A DNA stretch of 64,000 bases, taken from the NCBI RefSeq assembly GCF_000685235.1, contig NZ_ARYH01000001.1:682001-746000 (forward strand). Direction: 5' to 3'. Positions 1 to 11,954 of this stretch are shown piece by piece (within the stretch, counting starts at the first letter, position 1; every line of letters begins with the position of its first letter). The notes beneath the pieces were generated by a model that was not told where the DNA came from, made no database searches, and saw only the letters and a program-made list of their open reading frames with translations. The DNA comes from Hyphomonas adhaerens MHS-3. Lineage in GTDB: Bacteria > Pseudomonadota > Alphaproteobacteria > Caulobacterales > Hyphomonadaceae. The translations under genes were made by a program, and so were the position numbers.

Positions 1-1561
1 CGTCCTTCAGGAAGATGCGGGCAATCGCGATCCGCTGGCGCTGGCCGCCGGACAGTTTCACGCCGCGCTCACCCACATGTGCGTCCAGCCCGCGGCGGCC
101 CTGGGAATCCTCCAGATCGTTGATGAAGTCCAGGGCGGCGGCTTTCCCGCAGGCCGTCAGGATGTCCGCATCGCTCGCGCCCGGCCGGCCATAGGCGATG
201 TTCTCTCGGATGGAACGGTGCAGGAGCGAGGTATCCTGCGTGACCACGCCGATCTGTGCCCGGAGGGAATCCTGCGTGACATGGGAGACATCGTGCCCAT
301 CGAGAAGGATCGCGCCGCTTTCCGTTTCGTAGAAGCGCAGCAGCAGGTTCGTCAGCGTTGTCTTGCCTGCGCCAGACCGGCCGACAAGGCCGATCTTTTC
401 CCCCGGTCGGATCGTGAGGGAGAAGTCCTCGATCACGCCGGATCCTTTGCCATAGTGGAAAGAGACATTCCGGAATTCGATCGCTCCTGCCCCGCGCGGC
501 AGGTCTTCCGCATCCGGCGCATCGGCCACGGCAACCGGGCGGTTCAGCATGGCCTTTCCGTCATAGACCACACCGATATTCTCGAAGAGGCCGGCAACTT
601 CCCACATGATCCACTGGGACATGGATTTGATGCGCAGGGTCAGGCCGATCGCGGCCGCCACGCCCCCCGCGCCAATCAAATTCCCCATCCACAGATAGAT
701 GCCGACCGCGCCGACCAGGAAGACCAGCAGGGAGTTGTTCAGATAGACAATAAAGTTGAAGCCGGTGACGTAGCGCATCTGCTGGTAAACCGTCCCAAGG
801 AAGCCTTCCATGCTGTCCCTGGCATAGGCTTCTTCATGCCCGGCATGGGCGAAGAGTTTCACGGTCTGGATATTGGTATAACTGTCCACAATGCGCCCGG
901 TCATGGCCGAGCGGGCATCCGCCTGTCGTTCGGCCACCTTGCCGAGACGCGGCACGAACCAGGTCATGACAAGGCAGTAGAGTCCGCCCCACAGCAGGAA
1001 GGGCAGCATCAGGCGCCAGTCCGATGACGCGACCAGCACAAGCGCCGAGACGAAATAGACGATCACGAAGACGAAGACGTCGAGGATCTTCATCACCGTC
1101 TCACGCACCGCCAGCGCGGTCTGCATCACCTTGGTTGCGACCCGTCCGGCGAACTCATTGCCGAAGAAATTCATCGACTGGCCCAGCATCTGCCGGTGCA
1201 TGCGCCAGCGTGCACTCATCGGCACATTGCCCATCAGGCCCTGATAGACGATCAGCGCATGGATCAGGGTTGCCAGCGGCAGCACCACCAGCACGACGCC
1301 TGCCATCAGGGCCAGCCGCAGGCCTTCGCGTTGCAGGAAGCCTTCCCGGTCTGCAGACGACAGCCAGTCGACAATCCCGCCGAGGAAGCCGAACAGGGTC
1401 ACCTCGCCCACGGCAATGATCGCCGTAAAGACGGCCGTGACGACCAGCCACGGCACGGCATCGCGCACATAGTGCCAGACGAAGGGCCAGAACCCTTGCG
1501 GCGGCACATCCAGCTGGGCGTCCGGGAACGGCGGGAGACGGTGTTCGAAGAAGCGAAACAT
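1..1561 (-). CDS. ABC transporter, fused permease/ATPase (C-terminal end outside window)
   Basis: Type I ABC exporter half-transporter, probably a homodimer in the inner membrane. About 520 codons are visible. The N-terminal half has several hydrophobic segments (the first near residues 37-60). The nucleotide-binding domain shows a Walker A motif GRSGAGKTT near residue 395, a Q-loop VTQD near 440, and the signature LSGGQRQR near 503. The window ends just after the signature, so Walker B, D-loop and H-loop cannot be checked. The ATG at 1561 begins MFRFFEH. The substrate cannot be named; the general architecture is that of MsbA/Atm1-type lipid or drug exporters. It lies just downstream of the DUF885 gene on the same strand. 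Confidence 0.9.
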   Translation of the reverse strand, partial: MFRFFEHRLPPFPDAQLDVPPQGFWPFVWHYVRDAVPWLVVTAVFTAIIAVGEVTLFGFLGGIVDWLSSADREGFLQREGLRLALMAGVVLVVLPLATLIHALIVYQGLMGNVPMSARWRMHRQMLGQSMNFFGNEFAGRVATKVMQTALAVRETVMKILDVFVFVIVYFVSALVLVASSDWRLMLPFLLWGGLYCLVMTWFVPRLGKVAERQADARSAMTGRIVDSYTNIQTVKLFAHAGHEEAYARDSMEGFLGTVYQQMRYVTGFNFIVYLNNSLLVFLVGAVGIYLWMGNLIGAGGVAAAIGLTLRIKSMSQWIMWEVAGLFENIGVVYDGKAMLNRPVAVADAPDAEDLPRGAGAIEFRNVSFHYGKGSGVIEDFSLTIRPGEKIGLVGRSGAGKTTLTNLLLRFYETESGAILLDGHDVSHVTQDSLRAQIGVVTQDTSLLHRSIRENIAYGRPGASDADILTACGKAAALDFINDLEDSQGRRGLDAHVGERGVKLSGGQRQRIAIARIFLKD

Positions 1562-1632
1562 GGTCAGCCCATTTGGCGTACCGGCCAGCAGGATACAAGC
1601 CTGACCGGAACAAATTCAGAGTCGCTTTGCCA

Positions 1633-3396
1633 TCAGGGCGCGTCGGCTATTTCAGGGGCCGTATCCGGTCCTGCTCCACGCATCTGTTCCGCCTCGATCC
1701 AGTCATGGATCTGATCGTCCAGCACATCCAGCGGAACAGCCCCCTTAGACAGGACCGCATCGTGGAAGGCGCGGATGTCGAACGCGTCGCCGAGGGCCGC
1801 TTCGGCCTGATGGCGCAGGTCCAGGATTTTCAGTTCACCGATCTTGTAGGCCGTCGCCTGTCCGGGCCAGCCCATGTAGCGGGTCACCTCATTGCGGATG
1901 TTCAGCGGTGCGAGGGCGGAATTCTCGTTGAAACATTCCTCCGCCTCTTCCCGCGTCCAGCCATAAAGGTGCAGGCCGGTGTCGGCGACGAGCCGGCAGG
2001 CGCGCCACATCTCCATGGAAAGCCCGCCAAAGCGTTCATAAGGCGTCTCGTTCAGGCCCGCCTCCATGGCAATGTGTTCGGCATAAAGCCCCCACCCTTC
2101 CCCGAACGCGGTGGCGTAATATTGCTGGCGGAAGCGCGGCTGCCCCTTCATTTCCATGGCCAGCATGATCTGGAGGTGGTGCCCCGGCACGGCCTCATGC
2201 GCAGAAAGCGCCGGCAGTTCGTAGAGCGGGCGCTGGTCCAGCGCATAGGTGTTCACGAGATAGGTACCCGGCCGGTTCTCCTCTGGATCGCCCTGCACAT
2301 AGCGGGCAGACGTGTAACCCGGCGCGATCGCCGCCGGCACAGGCTCCACATTGTAGCCATGCTCCGGCAGCTTACCGAAATAGTCCGGCAGGATGGCATC
2401 CAGTTTCGCCGCGACCGCTTTCGCCCGGCCCATCAACTCGTCCGGCGTTTTCGCGTAGAAGGCCGGATCGGTGCGCAGGAAGACGAGAAAGTCCTGGAAG
2501 TCGCCTTCGAAATGGATCTCCTGCAGGATCGCCTCCATCTCCCCCCGGATGCGGGCGACTTCGGAGAGGCCGAGTTCATGGATCTCCTCGGGCGAATAAC
2601 CGGCGCCCGCTGTGTGGTGCTCAATCGCGGCAGCATAAACCGCACTGCCACCCGGCAGGTTCGCGATCCCTGCCCCGTCCCGTGTGTGGGGCGCATAGTC
2701 CGTTTCGATGAACGCCAGGGTTCTGCGATAGGCCGATATGGCATTCGCCACCGCGGTCAGCCCGTCCGTCTTCAGGCGGGAGGCGACGGCGGGGTCCATG
2801 TCTTCCGGCAAATTGCGGAACGGTGCGTACAGGCCGCTTGCGCTGGGGTCGTCGGAGATCTGCTCGCGAATCTGGTCTGTCATCACGCCCAGCGGATCGG
2901 CATGCGCCACCCAGCCCGTGGCGAGCCCCCGGCGCATGTTTGCAACATTTTCTGCGAAATAGCGCGGCACATCGTTCAGGCGCGCAATCCAGGCGTCGCC
3001 TTCGGCCTCGCTGGTGATCCGGGTCTGCATCGCCGCAAAGACCGGCTCGGCCTGAAACCCCCAGTCTCCGGTGAAGGGGATCCGGGCGGTATCCAAGCGC
3101 GCATTGTCGATATCCGTCGTCAGAAGACGCTTGAGAATCGCCTGGTCGGTAGTCCGTTCGGTTTCCAGCGCAGCAATCGCATCACGCAGGGCCGCCGCCT
3201 TCGCCGCCCGCTCTGCGACCGCCTCCGGCGCGACATTTCCCCAGCCCGACGCAGCTTCCCCAGCGGCACGTGCCGCTTCCTCCGGGGAAGCGTCACGGAC
3301 ATAAGCCTCATATTCCCCGATCAGGTCGTCCATCGGATCGGCAAATGCCGAAGGTGTGAACAGAAAGAGGGCCCCAAGCCACAGAAATCGTTTCAT
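1633..3396 (-). CDS. DUF885 family secreted metallohydrolase
   Basis: A 587-residue protein with a classical signal peptide (MKRFLWLGALFLF... ending ...SAFA), so it probably acts in the periplasm. DUF885 proteins are thought to be zinc-dependent, peptidase-like hydrolases. The family hallmark HEAVPGHH is near residue 400, followed by a GEGWGLYAEH motif typical of the family. The start at 3396 is preferred because GGAG lies about 7 nt upstream and the signal peptide begins there; the frame also stays open to 3435. The natural substrate is unknown. It is transcribed away from the sdh operon. Confidence 0.9.
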   Translation of the reverse strand: MKRFLWLGALFLFTPSAFADPMDDLIGEYEAYVRDASPEEAARAAGEAASGWGNVAPEAVAERAAKAAALRDAIAALETERTTDQAILKRLLTTDIDNARLDTARIPFTGDWGFQAEPVFAAMQTRITSEAEGDAWIARLNDVPRYFAENVANMRRGLATGWVAHADPLGVMTDQIREQISDDPSASGLYAPFRNLPEDMDPAVASRLKTDGLTAVANAISAYRRTLAFIETDYAPHTRDGAGIANLPGGSAVYAAAIEHHTAGAGYSPEEIHELGLSEVARIRGEMEAILQEIHFEGDFQDFLVFLRTDPAFYAKTPDELMGRAKAVAAKLDAILPDYFGKLPEHGYNVEPVPAAIAPGYTSARYVQGDPEENRPGTYLVNTYALDQRPLYELPALSAHEAVPGHHLQIMLAMEMKGQPRFRQQYYATAFGEGWGLYAEHIAMEAGLNETPYERFGGLSMEMWRACRLVADTGLHLYGWTREEAEECFNENSALAPLNIRNEVTRYMGWPGQATAYKIGELKILDLRHQAEAALGDAFDIRAFHDAVLSKGAVPLDVLDDQIHDWIEAEQMRGAGPDTAPEIADAP

Positions 3397-3504
3397 ATTG
3401 TCACTCCATGACTTGCTGTGCGTTGACAGGATCATAGAGACTCCTAGAACCGCAGGCCAAGCACTTGAGTTAAACTCTTACATCCATCGGAAGGTGTCCT
3501 TCGC

Positions 3505-3903
3505 ATGTCAGGATCGTCCGGGGCTGATGCCCGCCCGCTGTCGCCACACCTCCAGGTCTGGCGTCCTCATATTACCATGGCCGCCTCGATCACCCACCGC
3601 ATCACGGGCGTTGCCCTCTATTTCGGTACTTTCCTGATTGCAGGCTGGATCATCGCCCTAGCCACCGGCGCAGACTGTTACGGCGCCATCGAAGGGATCC
3701 TCTTCTCCTGGTATGGCAGCGTGATCCTGTATCTCTGGGCTGTCGCCGTCCTGTTCCATCTCGTGAACGGTATCCGCCACCTGCTTTGGGATGGCCCGAA
3801 CATCGGCTTCGACCCGGGCCGGGCCAGCGCCGTTTCCGTCTTCAATTACGCATTTGCCATTCTGGGCGCGGCAGCCATCTGGCTCGCCGCCGCCGGACTG
3901 TAG
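3505..3903 (+). CDS. sdhC: Succinate dehydrogenase cytochrome b556 subunit
   Basis: Membrane anchor subunit of respiratory complex II, 132 residues with three transmembrane segments. The family signatures RPLSPHLQVWR (residues 10-20), SITHRITG (29-36) and HLVNGIRHLLWD (85-96) are present; His85 is the expected axial haem ligand, and Ser29/Arg32 sit in the quinone-site signature. It is the first gene of sdhCDAB, with sdhD beginning 13 nt downstream. The ATG is chosen because family conservation begins within ten residues of it. Confidence 0.96.
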   Translation: MSGSSGADARPLSPHLQVWRPHITMAASITHRITGVALYFGTFLIAGWIIALATGADCYGAIEGILFSWYGSVILYLWAVAVLFHLVNGIRHLLWDGPNIGFDPGRASAVSVFNYAFAILGAAAIWLAAAGL

Positions 3904-3916
3904 GAGGCAGAGACCC

Positions 3917-4312
3917 ATGTCGAACAGCCAGTTCCTGACCCCTGCCAAAGCCGCCCGCGGCCTCGGTTCCGCCAAATCCGGCACGCATCACCATATCGGG
4001 CAGCGCGTTTCCGCCATTGCCCTGGTTTTCCTGGTGCCGTGGTTCCTGTTTTCGGTCATCAACGCCGTCCAGGGCGGTGAAGCCGCCGCGATCGAGTGGA
4101 TTTCACAACCGCTGCCTGCGATCCTGCTGATCCTTACGGCCGGCGCGACCGTATACCATATGCGCCTCGGCATGCAGGTCGTCATCGAAGACTATATTGC
4201 GAAGACGGGGATGCGCTCGGCGCTGCTGATCCTGAACAGCTTCGCCTGTATCGCACTGTTTGCGGCCATCGCCCTTTCGGTCCTGAAACTGTGGATTGGC
4301 GCGGGCGCGTAA
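3917..4312 (+). CDS. sdhD: Succinate dehydrogenase hydrophobic membrane anchor subunit
   Basis: Second membrane anchor of complex II, 131 residues with three hydrophobic segments (about 32-52, 67-88 and 102-127). The motif YHMRLGMQVVIEDY (80-93) carries the His81 position expected to ligate haem b and the adjacent quinone-site residues. The ATG at 3917 has GGAGG 9 nt upstream, overlapping the sdhC stop region, which indicates translational coupling. The frame is open further upstream inside sdhC, but that extension has no family similarity. Confidence 0.95.
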   Translation: MSNSQFLTPAKAARGLGSAKSGTHHHIGQRVSAIALVFLVPWFLFSVINAVQGGEAAAIEWISQPLPAILLILTAGATVYHMRLGMQVVIEDYIAKTGMRSALLILNSFACIALFAAIALSVLKLWIGAGA

Positions 4313-4336
4313 GCGGCCCCGCGGGAGAGTTAGAAC

Positions 4337-6124
4337 ATGAGCACCTATAACTGGATCGATCATACTTACGATGTCGTGGTTGTCGGCGCGGGCGGTTCCG
4401 GCCTGCGCGCAGCCCTCGGCGCGGCCCAGGCAGGCCTGCGCACGGCCTGCATCACCAAGGTCTTCCCGACCCGGTCTCACACGGTTGCCGCTCAGGGCGG
4501 GATCGCCGCCTCGCTCGGCAATATGGGCGAGGACAACTGGCGCTGGCACATGTACGACACCGTCAAGGGGTCTGACTGGCTGGGCGACCAGGACGCCATC
4601 GAATACCTGACACGCAACGCCCCGAAGGCTGTCTACGAACTCGAGCACTGGGGCATGCCCTTCTCGCGGACCGAGGAAGGCAAGATCTACCAGCGTGCCT
4701 TTGGCGGCATGACCCGCGACTTCGGCGAAGGCCCCGTGCAGCGCACCTGCGCCGCCGCCGACCGGACCGGCCACGCCATGCTGCACACGCTTTACGGCCA
4801 GTGCGTGCGTGAGGAGACCGAGTTCTTCATCGAATACTTCGGCATGGACCTGATCATGGACGAAGAAGGCGCCTGCCGCGGTGTCACGGCCTGGAAGCTG
4901 GATGACGGCACGCTGCACCGCTTCCGCGCCCAGAAAGTCATCCTGGCCACCGGCGGTTACGGCCGGGCCTTCTTCTCCTGTACCTCCGCCCACACCTGTA
5001 CGGGCGACGGCAATGCCATGGTGCTGCGCGCCGGCCTGCCGCTGCAGGACATGGAATTCGTCCAGTTCCACCCGACCGGCATTTACGGGTCGGGCTGCCT
5101 CATCACCGAGGGTTCCCGCGGTGAAGGCGGATACCTGACCAATTCCGAAGGCGAACGCTTCATGGAGCGCTATGCGCCCTCCGCGAAAGACCTCGCCTCC
5201 CGCGATGTCGTCTCCCGCGCCATGACCGTGGAAATCCGCGAAGGCCGCGGTGTCGGCCCGGAAAAGGATCACATCCACCTGCACCTCGAACACCTCGGCG
5301 CCGAAGTTCTGGCCGAGCGCCTGCCGGGCATTTCCGAAACCGCGAAGATCTTCGCCGGTGTCGATGTCACCAAGGAGCCGATCCCGGTCCTGCCGACGGT
5401 CCACTACAATATGGGCGGCATTCCGACGAACTATCACGGCGAAGTGCTGACCAAGAAGAATGGCGACCCGGACTCCATCGTGCCGGGCCTGATGGCCGTT
5501 GGCGAAGCGGCCTGCGTGTCGGTGCACGGCGCCAACCGTCTCGGCTCCAACTCGCTGATCGACCTTGTCGTGTTCGGCCGCGCAGCCGGCCTGCGCTGCG
5601 GCGAGACGACGATTGCCGGCGCCACGCAGCCGGAGCTGCCGAAAGGCGCGACGGACAGCCATCTCGCCCGCCTCGACAAGTTCCGCAACGCATCCGGCGA
5701 CCAGCCGGTGGCCAAGCTGCGCCTCGAAATGCAGCGCGCCATGCAGAACAATTGCGCCGTCTTCCGCACCGGCGACGTCCTCAAGGACGGTGTCGATGCA
5801 ATCGAGGAAGTCTACAAAAAACTGCCGGGCATCGATGTCCAGGACCGCACCATGGTGTGGAACACCGACCTCGTCGAAGCCCTCGAATTCGACAACCTGC
5901 TCGCCCAGGCGGCCGTCACTGTGAACGGCGCCGCCACCCGCGAGGAAAGCCGCGGCGCCCATGCCCGTGAAGACTTCGCCGACCGCGACGACGAAAAGTG
6001 GATGAAGCACACGCTGGCCTGGAATGACGGAACCGGGAAGGTGAACCTCGATTACCGCCCGGTACACGACTACACAATGTCGAACGAAATCAGCTACATC
6101 GAGCCCAAGGCCCGGGTTTACTAA
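4337..6124 (+). CDS. sdhA: Succinate dehydrogenase flavoprotein subunit
   Basis: Catalytic subunit of complex II, oxidising succinate to fumarate with covalently bound FAD; 595 residues, the normal family length. The N-terminal dinucleotide-binding motif [14 protein letters not shown] is at residues 18-31. The covalent FAD histidine is His48 in [10 protein letters not shown]. The substrate-binding segment [10 protein letters not shown] and the GSRGEGG loop lie near 240-265. A purine-rich stretch (GCGGGAGAG) precedes the start. It is followed 15 nt later by sdhB. Confidence 0.97.
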   Translation: MSTYNWIDHTYDVVVVGAGGSGLRAALGAAQAGLRTACITKVFPTRSHTVAAQGGIAASLGNMGEDNWRWHMYDTVKGSDWLGDQDAIEYLTRNAPKAVYELEHWGMPFSRTEEGKIYQRAFGGMTRDFGEGPVQRTCAAADRTGHAMLHTLYGQCVREETEFFIEYFGMDLIMDEEGACRGVTAWKLDDGTLHRFRAQKVILATGGYGRAFFSCTSAHTCTGDGNAMVLRAGLPLQDMEFVQFHPTGIYGSGCLITEGSRGEGGYLTNSEGERFMERYAPSAKDLASRDVVSRAMTVEIREGRGVGPEKDHIHLHLEHLGAEVLAERLPGISETAKIFAGVDVTKEPIPVLPTVHYNMGGIPTNYHGEVLTKKNGDPDSIVPGLMAVGEAACVSVHGANRLGSNSLIDLVVFGRAAGLRCGETTIAGATQPELPKGATDSHLARLDKFRNASGDQPVAKLRLEMQRAMQNNCAVFRTGDVLKDGVDAIEEVYKKLPGIDVQDRTMVWNTDLVEALEFDNLLAQAAVTVNGAATREESRGAHAREDFADRDDEKWMKHTLAWNDGTGKVNLDYRPVHDYTMSNEISYIEPKARVY

Positions 6125-6139
6125 GAGGACCGAACGAAC

Positions 6140-6922
6140 ATGGTACAGCTCACGCTTCCCAAGAATTCCACGGTCCGCAAAGGCAAGACCTGGCCGAAGC
6201 CGCAAGGCGCGACCAATCTTCGCCAGTTCCGGATCTATCGCTACAACCCGGAAGAAGGCGGCAATCCGCGCTGGGACACCTATTGGGTGGACATGGACAA
6301 GGCCGGGACGATGATCCTGGACGTCCTGCTCTACATCAAGAACAATATCGACCCGACGCTGGCCTTCCGCCGCTCCTGCCGGGAAGGCGTTTGCGGCTCC
6401 TGTGCGATGAACATCGCCGGGCGCAACACAATCGCCTGCACCAAGGGCTTCGACGATTTGCCGAAAGGCGTGATCACGATCAGCCCCCTGCCGTCGCAGC
6501 CGGTGGTACGCGACCTGATCCCGGACCTGACCAATTTCTACGCCCAGCACGCCTATGTGCAGCCCTTCCTCAAGACCGACACGCCGGCCCCTGAGAAAGA
6601 GTGGAAACAGTCCGAGGCTGACCGCGAAGAGCTGAACGGGCTTTACGAGTGCATCCTGTGCGCCTCCTGCTCGACATCCTGCCCGTCCTACTGGTGGAAT
6701 GGCGACAAGTATCTCGGCCCGGCCGCCCTGCTGCAGGCTTATCGCTGGCTGATCGACAGCCGCGACGAAGCCACCGGCGAGCGCCTCGACGATCTGGAAG
6801 ACCCGTTCAAGCTGTATCGTTGCCACACGATCATGAACTGTGCGCAGGTCTGCCCGAAAGGCCTGAACCCGGCCAAGGCCATCGCCAAGATCAAGCACAT
6901 GATGGTGGAACGCGTCTCCTAA
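6140..6922 (+). CDS. sdhB: Succinate dehydrogenase iron-sulfur subunit
   Basis: Electron-transfer subunit of complex II, 260 residues. Cys80, Cys85, Cys88 and Cys100 bind the [2Fe-2S] cluster. [11 protein letters not shown] (171-181) and [14 protein letters not shown] (228-241) supply the ligands for the [4Fe-4S] and [3Fe-4S] clusters. It is the last gene of sdhCDAB. Its TAA stop overlaps the stop of the convergent acetyltransferase gene by 4 nt, leaving no room for a dedicated terminator between them. Confidence 0.97.
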   Translation: MVQLTLPKNSTVRKGKTWPKPQGATNLRQFRIYRYNPEEGGNPRWDTYWVDMDKAGTMILDVLLYIKNNIDPTLAFRRSCREGVCGSCAMNIAGRNTIACTKGFDDLPKGVITISPLPSQPVVRDLIPDLTNFYAQHAYVQPFLKTDTPAPEKEWKQSEADREELNGLYECILCASCSTSCPSYWWNGDKYLGPAALLQAYRWLIDSRDEATGERLDDLEDPFKLYRCHTIMNCAQVCPKGLNPAKAIAKIKHMMVERVS

Positions 6923-7530
6923 GGCGCGGCCACCTGGTCATCATCGGCGCCATTGATCCGGAAGACCTCGCGGAGCCCCTGCGGGGATTCCATGGCGCGC
7001 AGCACACTGATCAGTTCGCCCACATGGAACTGCCACATCGTGGTCGGCGGCATCGGCCGGATCACATGTCCGCCCAGCGCCTTGAACAGATTGTTGGCCT
7101 TCCGGTTCTCCGGCAGGGTTTCGGCTTCCAGCGTGATGATGCCTTCGGCGTGGCAGCAAAGCGCCACACACGCGATCAGCATGCGGGACAGTCCCTGCGC
7201 ATGGTAGGCGTCCAGCACGCCCATGGCGAGTTCGCCCTCTTCCAGCTCATTCGTCGTGCGGATGGCGTGCGCCGCCGCAATGAAGGGCTGGCCCGGTTCG
7301 TTTTTCAGGGCCGCGGCCCAGGCGATGTGGCGGTGTCCGTCCGCATCGGCGAGCGCATGGATGATCGATTTCGGGATCACCCTGGCGCCTGAGAAGAAGC
7401 GCAGGTAACGCGACTCCTCCGACATGTTCGCCACGATGTGCTCGAACCGTGGCTCATCTGCCGGCCCGGCCGGGCGCAGAATGACCTCCACCCCGTTCGA
7501 GAGTACGATGTCTACCGGTTTGATGGGCAT
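6919..7530 (-). CDS. GNAT family N-acetyltransferase
   Basis: A 203-residue cytosolic acetyltransferase of the Gcn5-related fold. It has the [12 protein letters not shown]-terminal strand/helix, the [20 protein letters not shown] strand with the acetyl-CoA-binding loop (AQGLSR, a degenerate Q/RxxGxG/A), and a C-terminal [20 protein letters not shown] segment typical of GNAT beta5/alpha5. The substrate is unknown; small-molecule and protein acetylation are both possible. It is convergent with sdhB and single-standing, between sdhB and ftsH. Confidence 0.85.
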   Translation of the reverse strand: MPIKPVDIVLSNGVEVILRPAGPADEPRFEHIVANMSEESRYLRFFSGARVIPKSIIHALADADGHRHIAWAAALKNEPGQPFIAAAHAIRTTNELEEGELAMGVLDAYHAQGLSRMLIACVALCCHAEGIITLEAETLPENRKANNLFKALGGHVIRPMPPTTMWQFHVGELISVLRAMESPQGLREVFRINGADDDQVAAP

Positions 7531-7682
7531 TGCGTTGTCTCCGCCTGCCTGGCTGTTCCGACCGAATGATGCCCCTTAGAAACCAGAATGCTGCAGTGCA
7601 GCAATCCATAGAATGCAGAGCGGCTGTACTTACACCGGGCTAAACTGACCCGGCCCTCATTCCAAGGCAGACGAGACGACAG

Positions 7683-7712
7683 AAAAAAGGCGCCGCCAGG
7701 ATGGCAGCGCCT
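7683..7712 (-). terminator. Rho-independent terminator of ftsH
   Basis: An 11-bp stem with one mismatch (AGGCGCCGCCA paired with TGGCAGCGCCT) and a 3-nt loop is followed on the minus strand by six T residues. It lies 22 nt beyond the ftsH stop and ends the tol-pal/tilS/ftsH run. Confidence 0.8.
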
Positions 7713-7734
7713 AAATTCAGGAATCTTCAGTGGA

Positions 7735-9663
<1,929 letters not shown>

Positions 9664-9757
9664 TGCATCTCTCTCAGTTTGGAAAGCTTCTCGACAGATA
9701 ACATAGGCTCACTGGGGCCGAAAAACGACTCCTTAGCTGCGCCGTGGACATTTTATC

Positions 9758-10813
9758 TCACATATGCCCTGAACAGGCCGTGACCATGGCAGCGAGGCGT
9801 GCAGGGATTGCGTTAACCTGTTCAGGCGCGAGCCCATGCTCTGCCGTGACATGGAGCCTGTCTTTGCGAACCGCGACGATCGCCCCACCCAGCGTGGCCG
9901 GGCGCAGCGTGTCAGGCCGGGTGACGCGGCGTGACAGCCGGCTGAGTGCATCCGAACGCACAGGACGTGTGCGCCCGCTGGCCAGGGCAATCAGGGCGGC
10001 CAGCGCCCGCTCTCCCCGCTCGCCCGGCGGCAGCGGCAAAGGCGCCCGCAACGCGCCGTCCGGGCGGAGCTCGACATCCGCCGTCAACCAATTTGCCAGC
10101 GCCTGGTCCTGTAACTGCCGCAACAGCTGCAGCCGCTCCTGAAGGGCCAGAATCCGGGCGCGCAGGGCCGGGTCTTCCGCCAGCGTCCGGCGTACGCGTA
10201 CGCGCTCATAGGCGGGGTTCTCGTTCGACGGGTCCTCGACCCAGTCTTCTCCTTGGGTCCGCAGCAGGTCCCTCAGCGCAGCCCGAGGCGTGGCAAGCAG
10301 CGGACGGCCCAGCAAAACCGGCACGCCGGGCGGCTCTGCAGGGGACAGGGACAGCGGCTGGATGCCCGCCAGCCCATACCAGCCAGACCCGGCGCGGGCG
10401 CGGATCAGAAAGGTTTCGGCGTTATCGTCCTGCGTGTGTGCCGTGAGGATCACCACGCTGCCAGCCTCACGCGCCGCTGCTGCGAGCAGCTGATGACGGG
10501 CGCGGCGGGCCTTTGCCTGGCCAGGTTGGGGGGGTTCCCAGCGCAGCGTCCGGTGCGGGATGCCGTACCGGGCGGCAATTTCCGCAACGAAACGGGCTTC
10601 CCCGGCGGCTTCGGGGCGCAAGCCATGGTCCACCGTCAGGGCGCACACATCCCGCCCGCGCGTCTGCGCCCAGTCGGCTGCGATCAGCAGGAGGGCAAGC
10701 GAATCCCCTCCCCCGGAAACCGCGACACACACAGGCCCGGCGACAACTTGGCAAAGCCGGTCAAAAGAATCCGTCAGCCCTTTCGGGACTGTGGGGGTTT
10801 CTAATTGTCGCAA
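9758..10813 (-). CDS. tilS: tRNA(Ile)-lysidine synthetase
   Basis: Converts C34 of the CAU-anticodon tRNA-Ile to lysidine using ATP and lysine, which is essential for AUA decoding. The PP-loop SGGGDS lies at residues 33-38, with VDHGLRPEA and AHTQDDNAETFLIR downstream, all diagnostic of TilS. Only a TTG codon at 10813 gives the full N-terminus; it sits 13 nt inside the 3' end of cpoB, so translation is probably coupled. At 351 residues it is somewhat short for the family, which often has longer C-terminal domains. Confidence 0.93.
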   Translation of the reverse strand: MRQLETPTVPKGLTDSFDRLCQVVAGPVCVAVSGGGDSLALLLIAADWAQTRGRDVCALTVDHGLRPEAAGEARFVAEIAARYGIPHRTLRWEPPQPGQAKARRARHQLLAAAAREAGSVVILTAHTQDDNAETFLIRARAGSGWYGLAGIQPLSLSPAEPPGVPVLLGRPLLATPRAALRDLLRTQGEDWVEDPSNENPAYERVRVRRTLAEDPALRARILALQERLQLLRQLQDQALANWLTADVELRPDGALRAPLPLPPGERGERALAALIALASGRTRPVRSDALSRLSRRVTRPDTLRPATLGGAIVAVRKDRLHVTAEHGLAPEQVNAIPARLAAMVTACSGHM

Positions 10814-11844
10814 CCGGACCGGGTCCGTTCGACGGCGGCCAGGTCACGCGTCACGCCGGAAGCATTCGGATAGCGTTTCGGCAATGTATCGAGGGCAACG
10901 CAGGCCTTGTCCTTGTCGCCGATGAGACGCATCGACCGGGCCAGTTTCACCAGTGCATCAGGCGCACGCGGATCATCCGGATACGACCGGATCATCGTCG
11001 TGTAGGCCGCGCCGGATTCGGCATAGGCCTTCTGCTGGTAGAGCGACTCGGCAAGCCAGTAATGCGCTTCGCCCGCCTGCGGATCGGTATCGAACTTGTC
11101 GAGGAAGGCACGGAAGGCCTGTTCGGCCCCGGCATAATCGAACTGGACCAGTTTCGCCTTGGCCGCCGCGAACAGCGGACCGGCCTCACCCGGCAGGGCA
11201 CTTGCCGGCAATGTGCCAAGCGATCCCTGCGGCGCACCGGGCGGAACAGCCGAGGCAGGCGTGGTATCGACGGTCGCCGGGCCTTCAGCCGCCTCGGTTG
11301 CGCCGGAGCGCGGCAGCAGGCGTTTCGGGCCGGAAGGTTCTGGCTCCACGGTCGCGGAGCGGGACAGGTTGTCCGCGGCAGGCTGCTGCGGCTCGGCCGG
11401 TGCAGTGGAAGCCGCATACGGGTCCGGCGACGCGGCGCCCGGATAGTCGGACAAGCCGGTGGCCGCTTCCCCTTCCGGCGGATCCATGCCGAGGGAGCGG
11501 GCCTGAAGGTCCTGAATGGCACGCGACTGGGCGCGCAGCTCGTTCTTCAGCGTGTTGATCTCCCGGGCGAGCGACTCATTGTCGTCGACCAGAGTCTCAT
11601 TGTCGTTGCGGACCTGCTGCAGCTGGAACTCCAGCGTTTCGACCCGGCCCCTCAGGGTCATCAGGTCGCTGGACACGGCATTCACCTGCACTTTGGTGTC
11701 CGCGCTCAGCTGGCGGGCCTGGGAAATCTGGTCAGCCAGGTCGAGGCTTGTCGTGCCCTGCGTGATCGGAGCACCGCGCTGGGCGACAGCGGGCGCAGCA
11801 AGAAGCAGGAAGCTGGCAAGGGCCAGGGCCGGGGTCTTGAACAT
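10801..11844 (-). CDS. cpoB: Tol-Pal system protein CpoB (YbgF)
   Basis: Periplasmic factor that links Tol-Pal energy with peptidoglycan synthesis at the septum in other bacteria. 347 residues: signal peptide (MFKTPALALASFLLL... cleaved after AVA), an N-terminal coiled-coil stretch (about 30-110, rich in Glu, Gln, Leu), a Pro/Ala/Thr-rich linker, and C-terminal TPR-like helices beginning near residue 225 (AAKAKLVQFDYAGAEQAF). The ATG at 11844 has GGAGG about 8 nt upstream. It lies downstream of pal as in most proteobacteria, and its stop overlaps the tilS start. Confidence 0.92.
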   Translation of the reverse strand: MFKTPALALASFLLLAAPAVAQRGAPITQGTTSLDLADQISQARQLSADTKVQVNAVSSDLMTLRGRVETLEFQLQQVRNDNETLVDDNESLAREINTLKNELRAQSRAIQDLQARSLGMDPPEGEAATGLSDYPGAASPDPYAASTAPAEPQQPAADNLSRSATVEPEPSGPKRLLPRSGATEAAEGPATVDTTPASAVPPGAPQGSLGTLPASALPGEAGPLFAAAKAKLVQFDYAGAEQAFRAFLDKFDTDPQAGEAHYWLAESLYQQKAYAESGAAYTTMIRSYPDDPRAPDALVKLARSMRLIGDKDKACVALDTLPKRYPNASGVTRDLAAVERTRSGCDN

Positions 11845-11881
11845 GAGCGAATGCCTCCAGATGTTGCCGGACCATAGTAAA

Positions 11882-11913
11882 GCAGCCGGGGCCAAAATAT
11901 GGCACCCGGCTGC
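11882..11913 (-). repeat. Hairpin copy 1, downstream of pal1
   Basis: A 9-bp outer stem (GCAGCCGGG with CCCGGCTGC) encloses an inner CCA/TGG pairing around an AT-rich loop. A near-identical element occurs at 12545-12574 behind the second pal gene. There is no T-run on the minus strand, so an mRNA stabilising, processing or attenuating hairpin is as likely as a terminator. Confidence 0.7.
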
Positions 11914-11954
11914 AAATTCTTTGTGAATCAGGCGCCCGGAAGGGGCAACCGGCT

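Noticed and set aside
1573..3411. 612-codon open frame antisense to the DUF885 gene
   Set aside because: Lacks a start signal and motifs; the minus strand has a signal peptide and HEAVPGHH.
4103..6898. 931-codon open frame antisense to sdhA and sdhB
   Set aside because: Mirror image of a strongly GC3-biased gene; no family motifs and no ribosome site, while the plus strand encodes a complete complex II.
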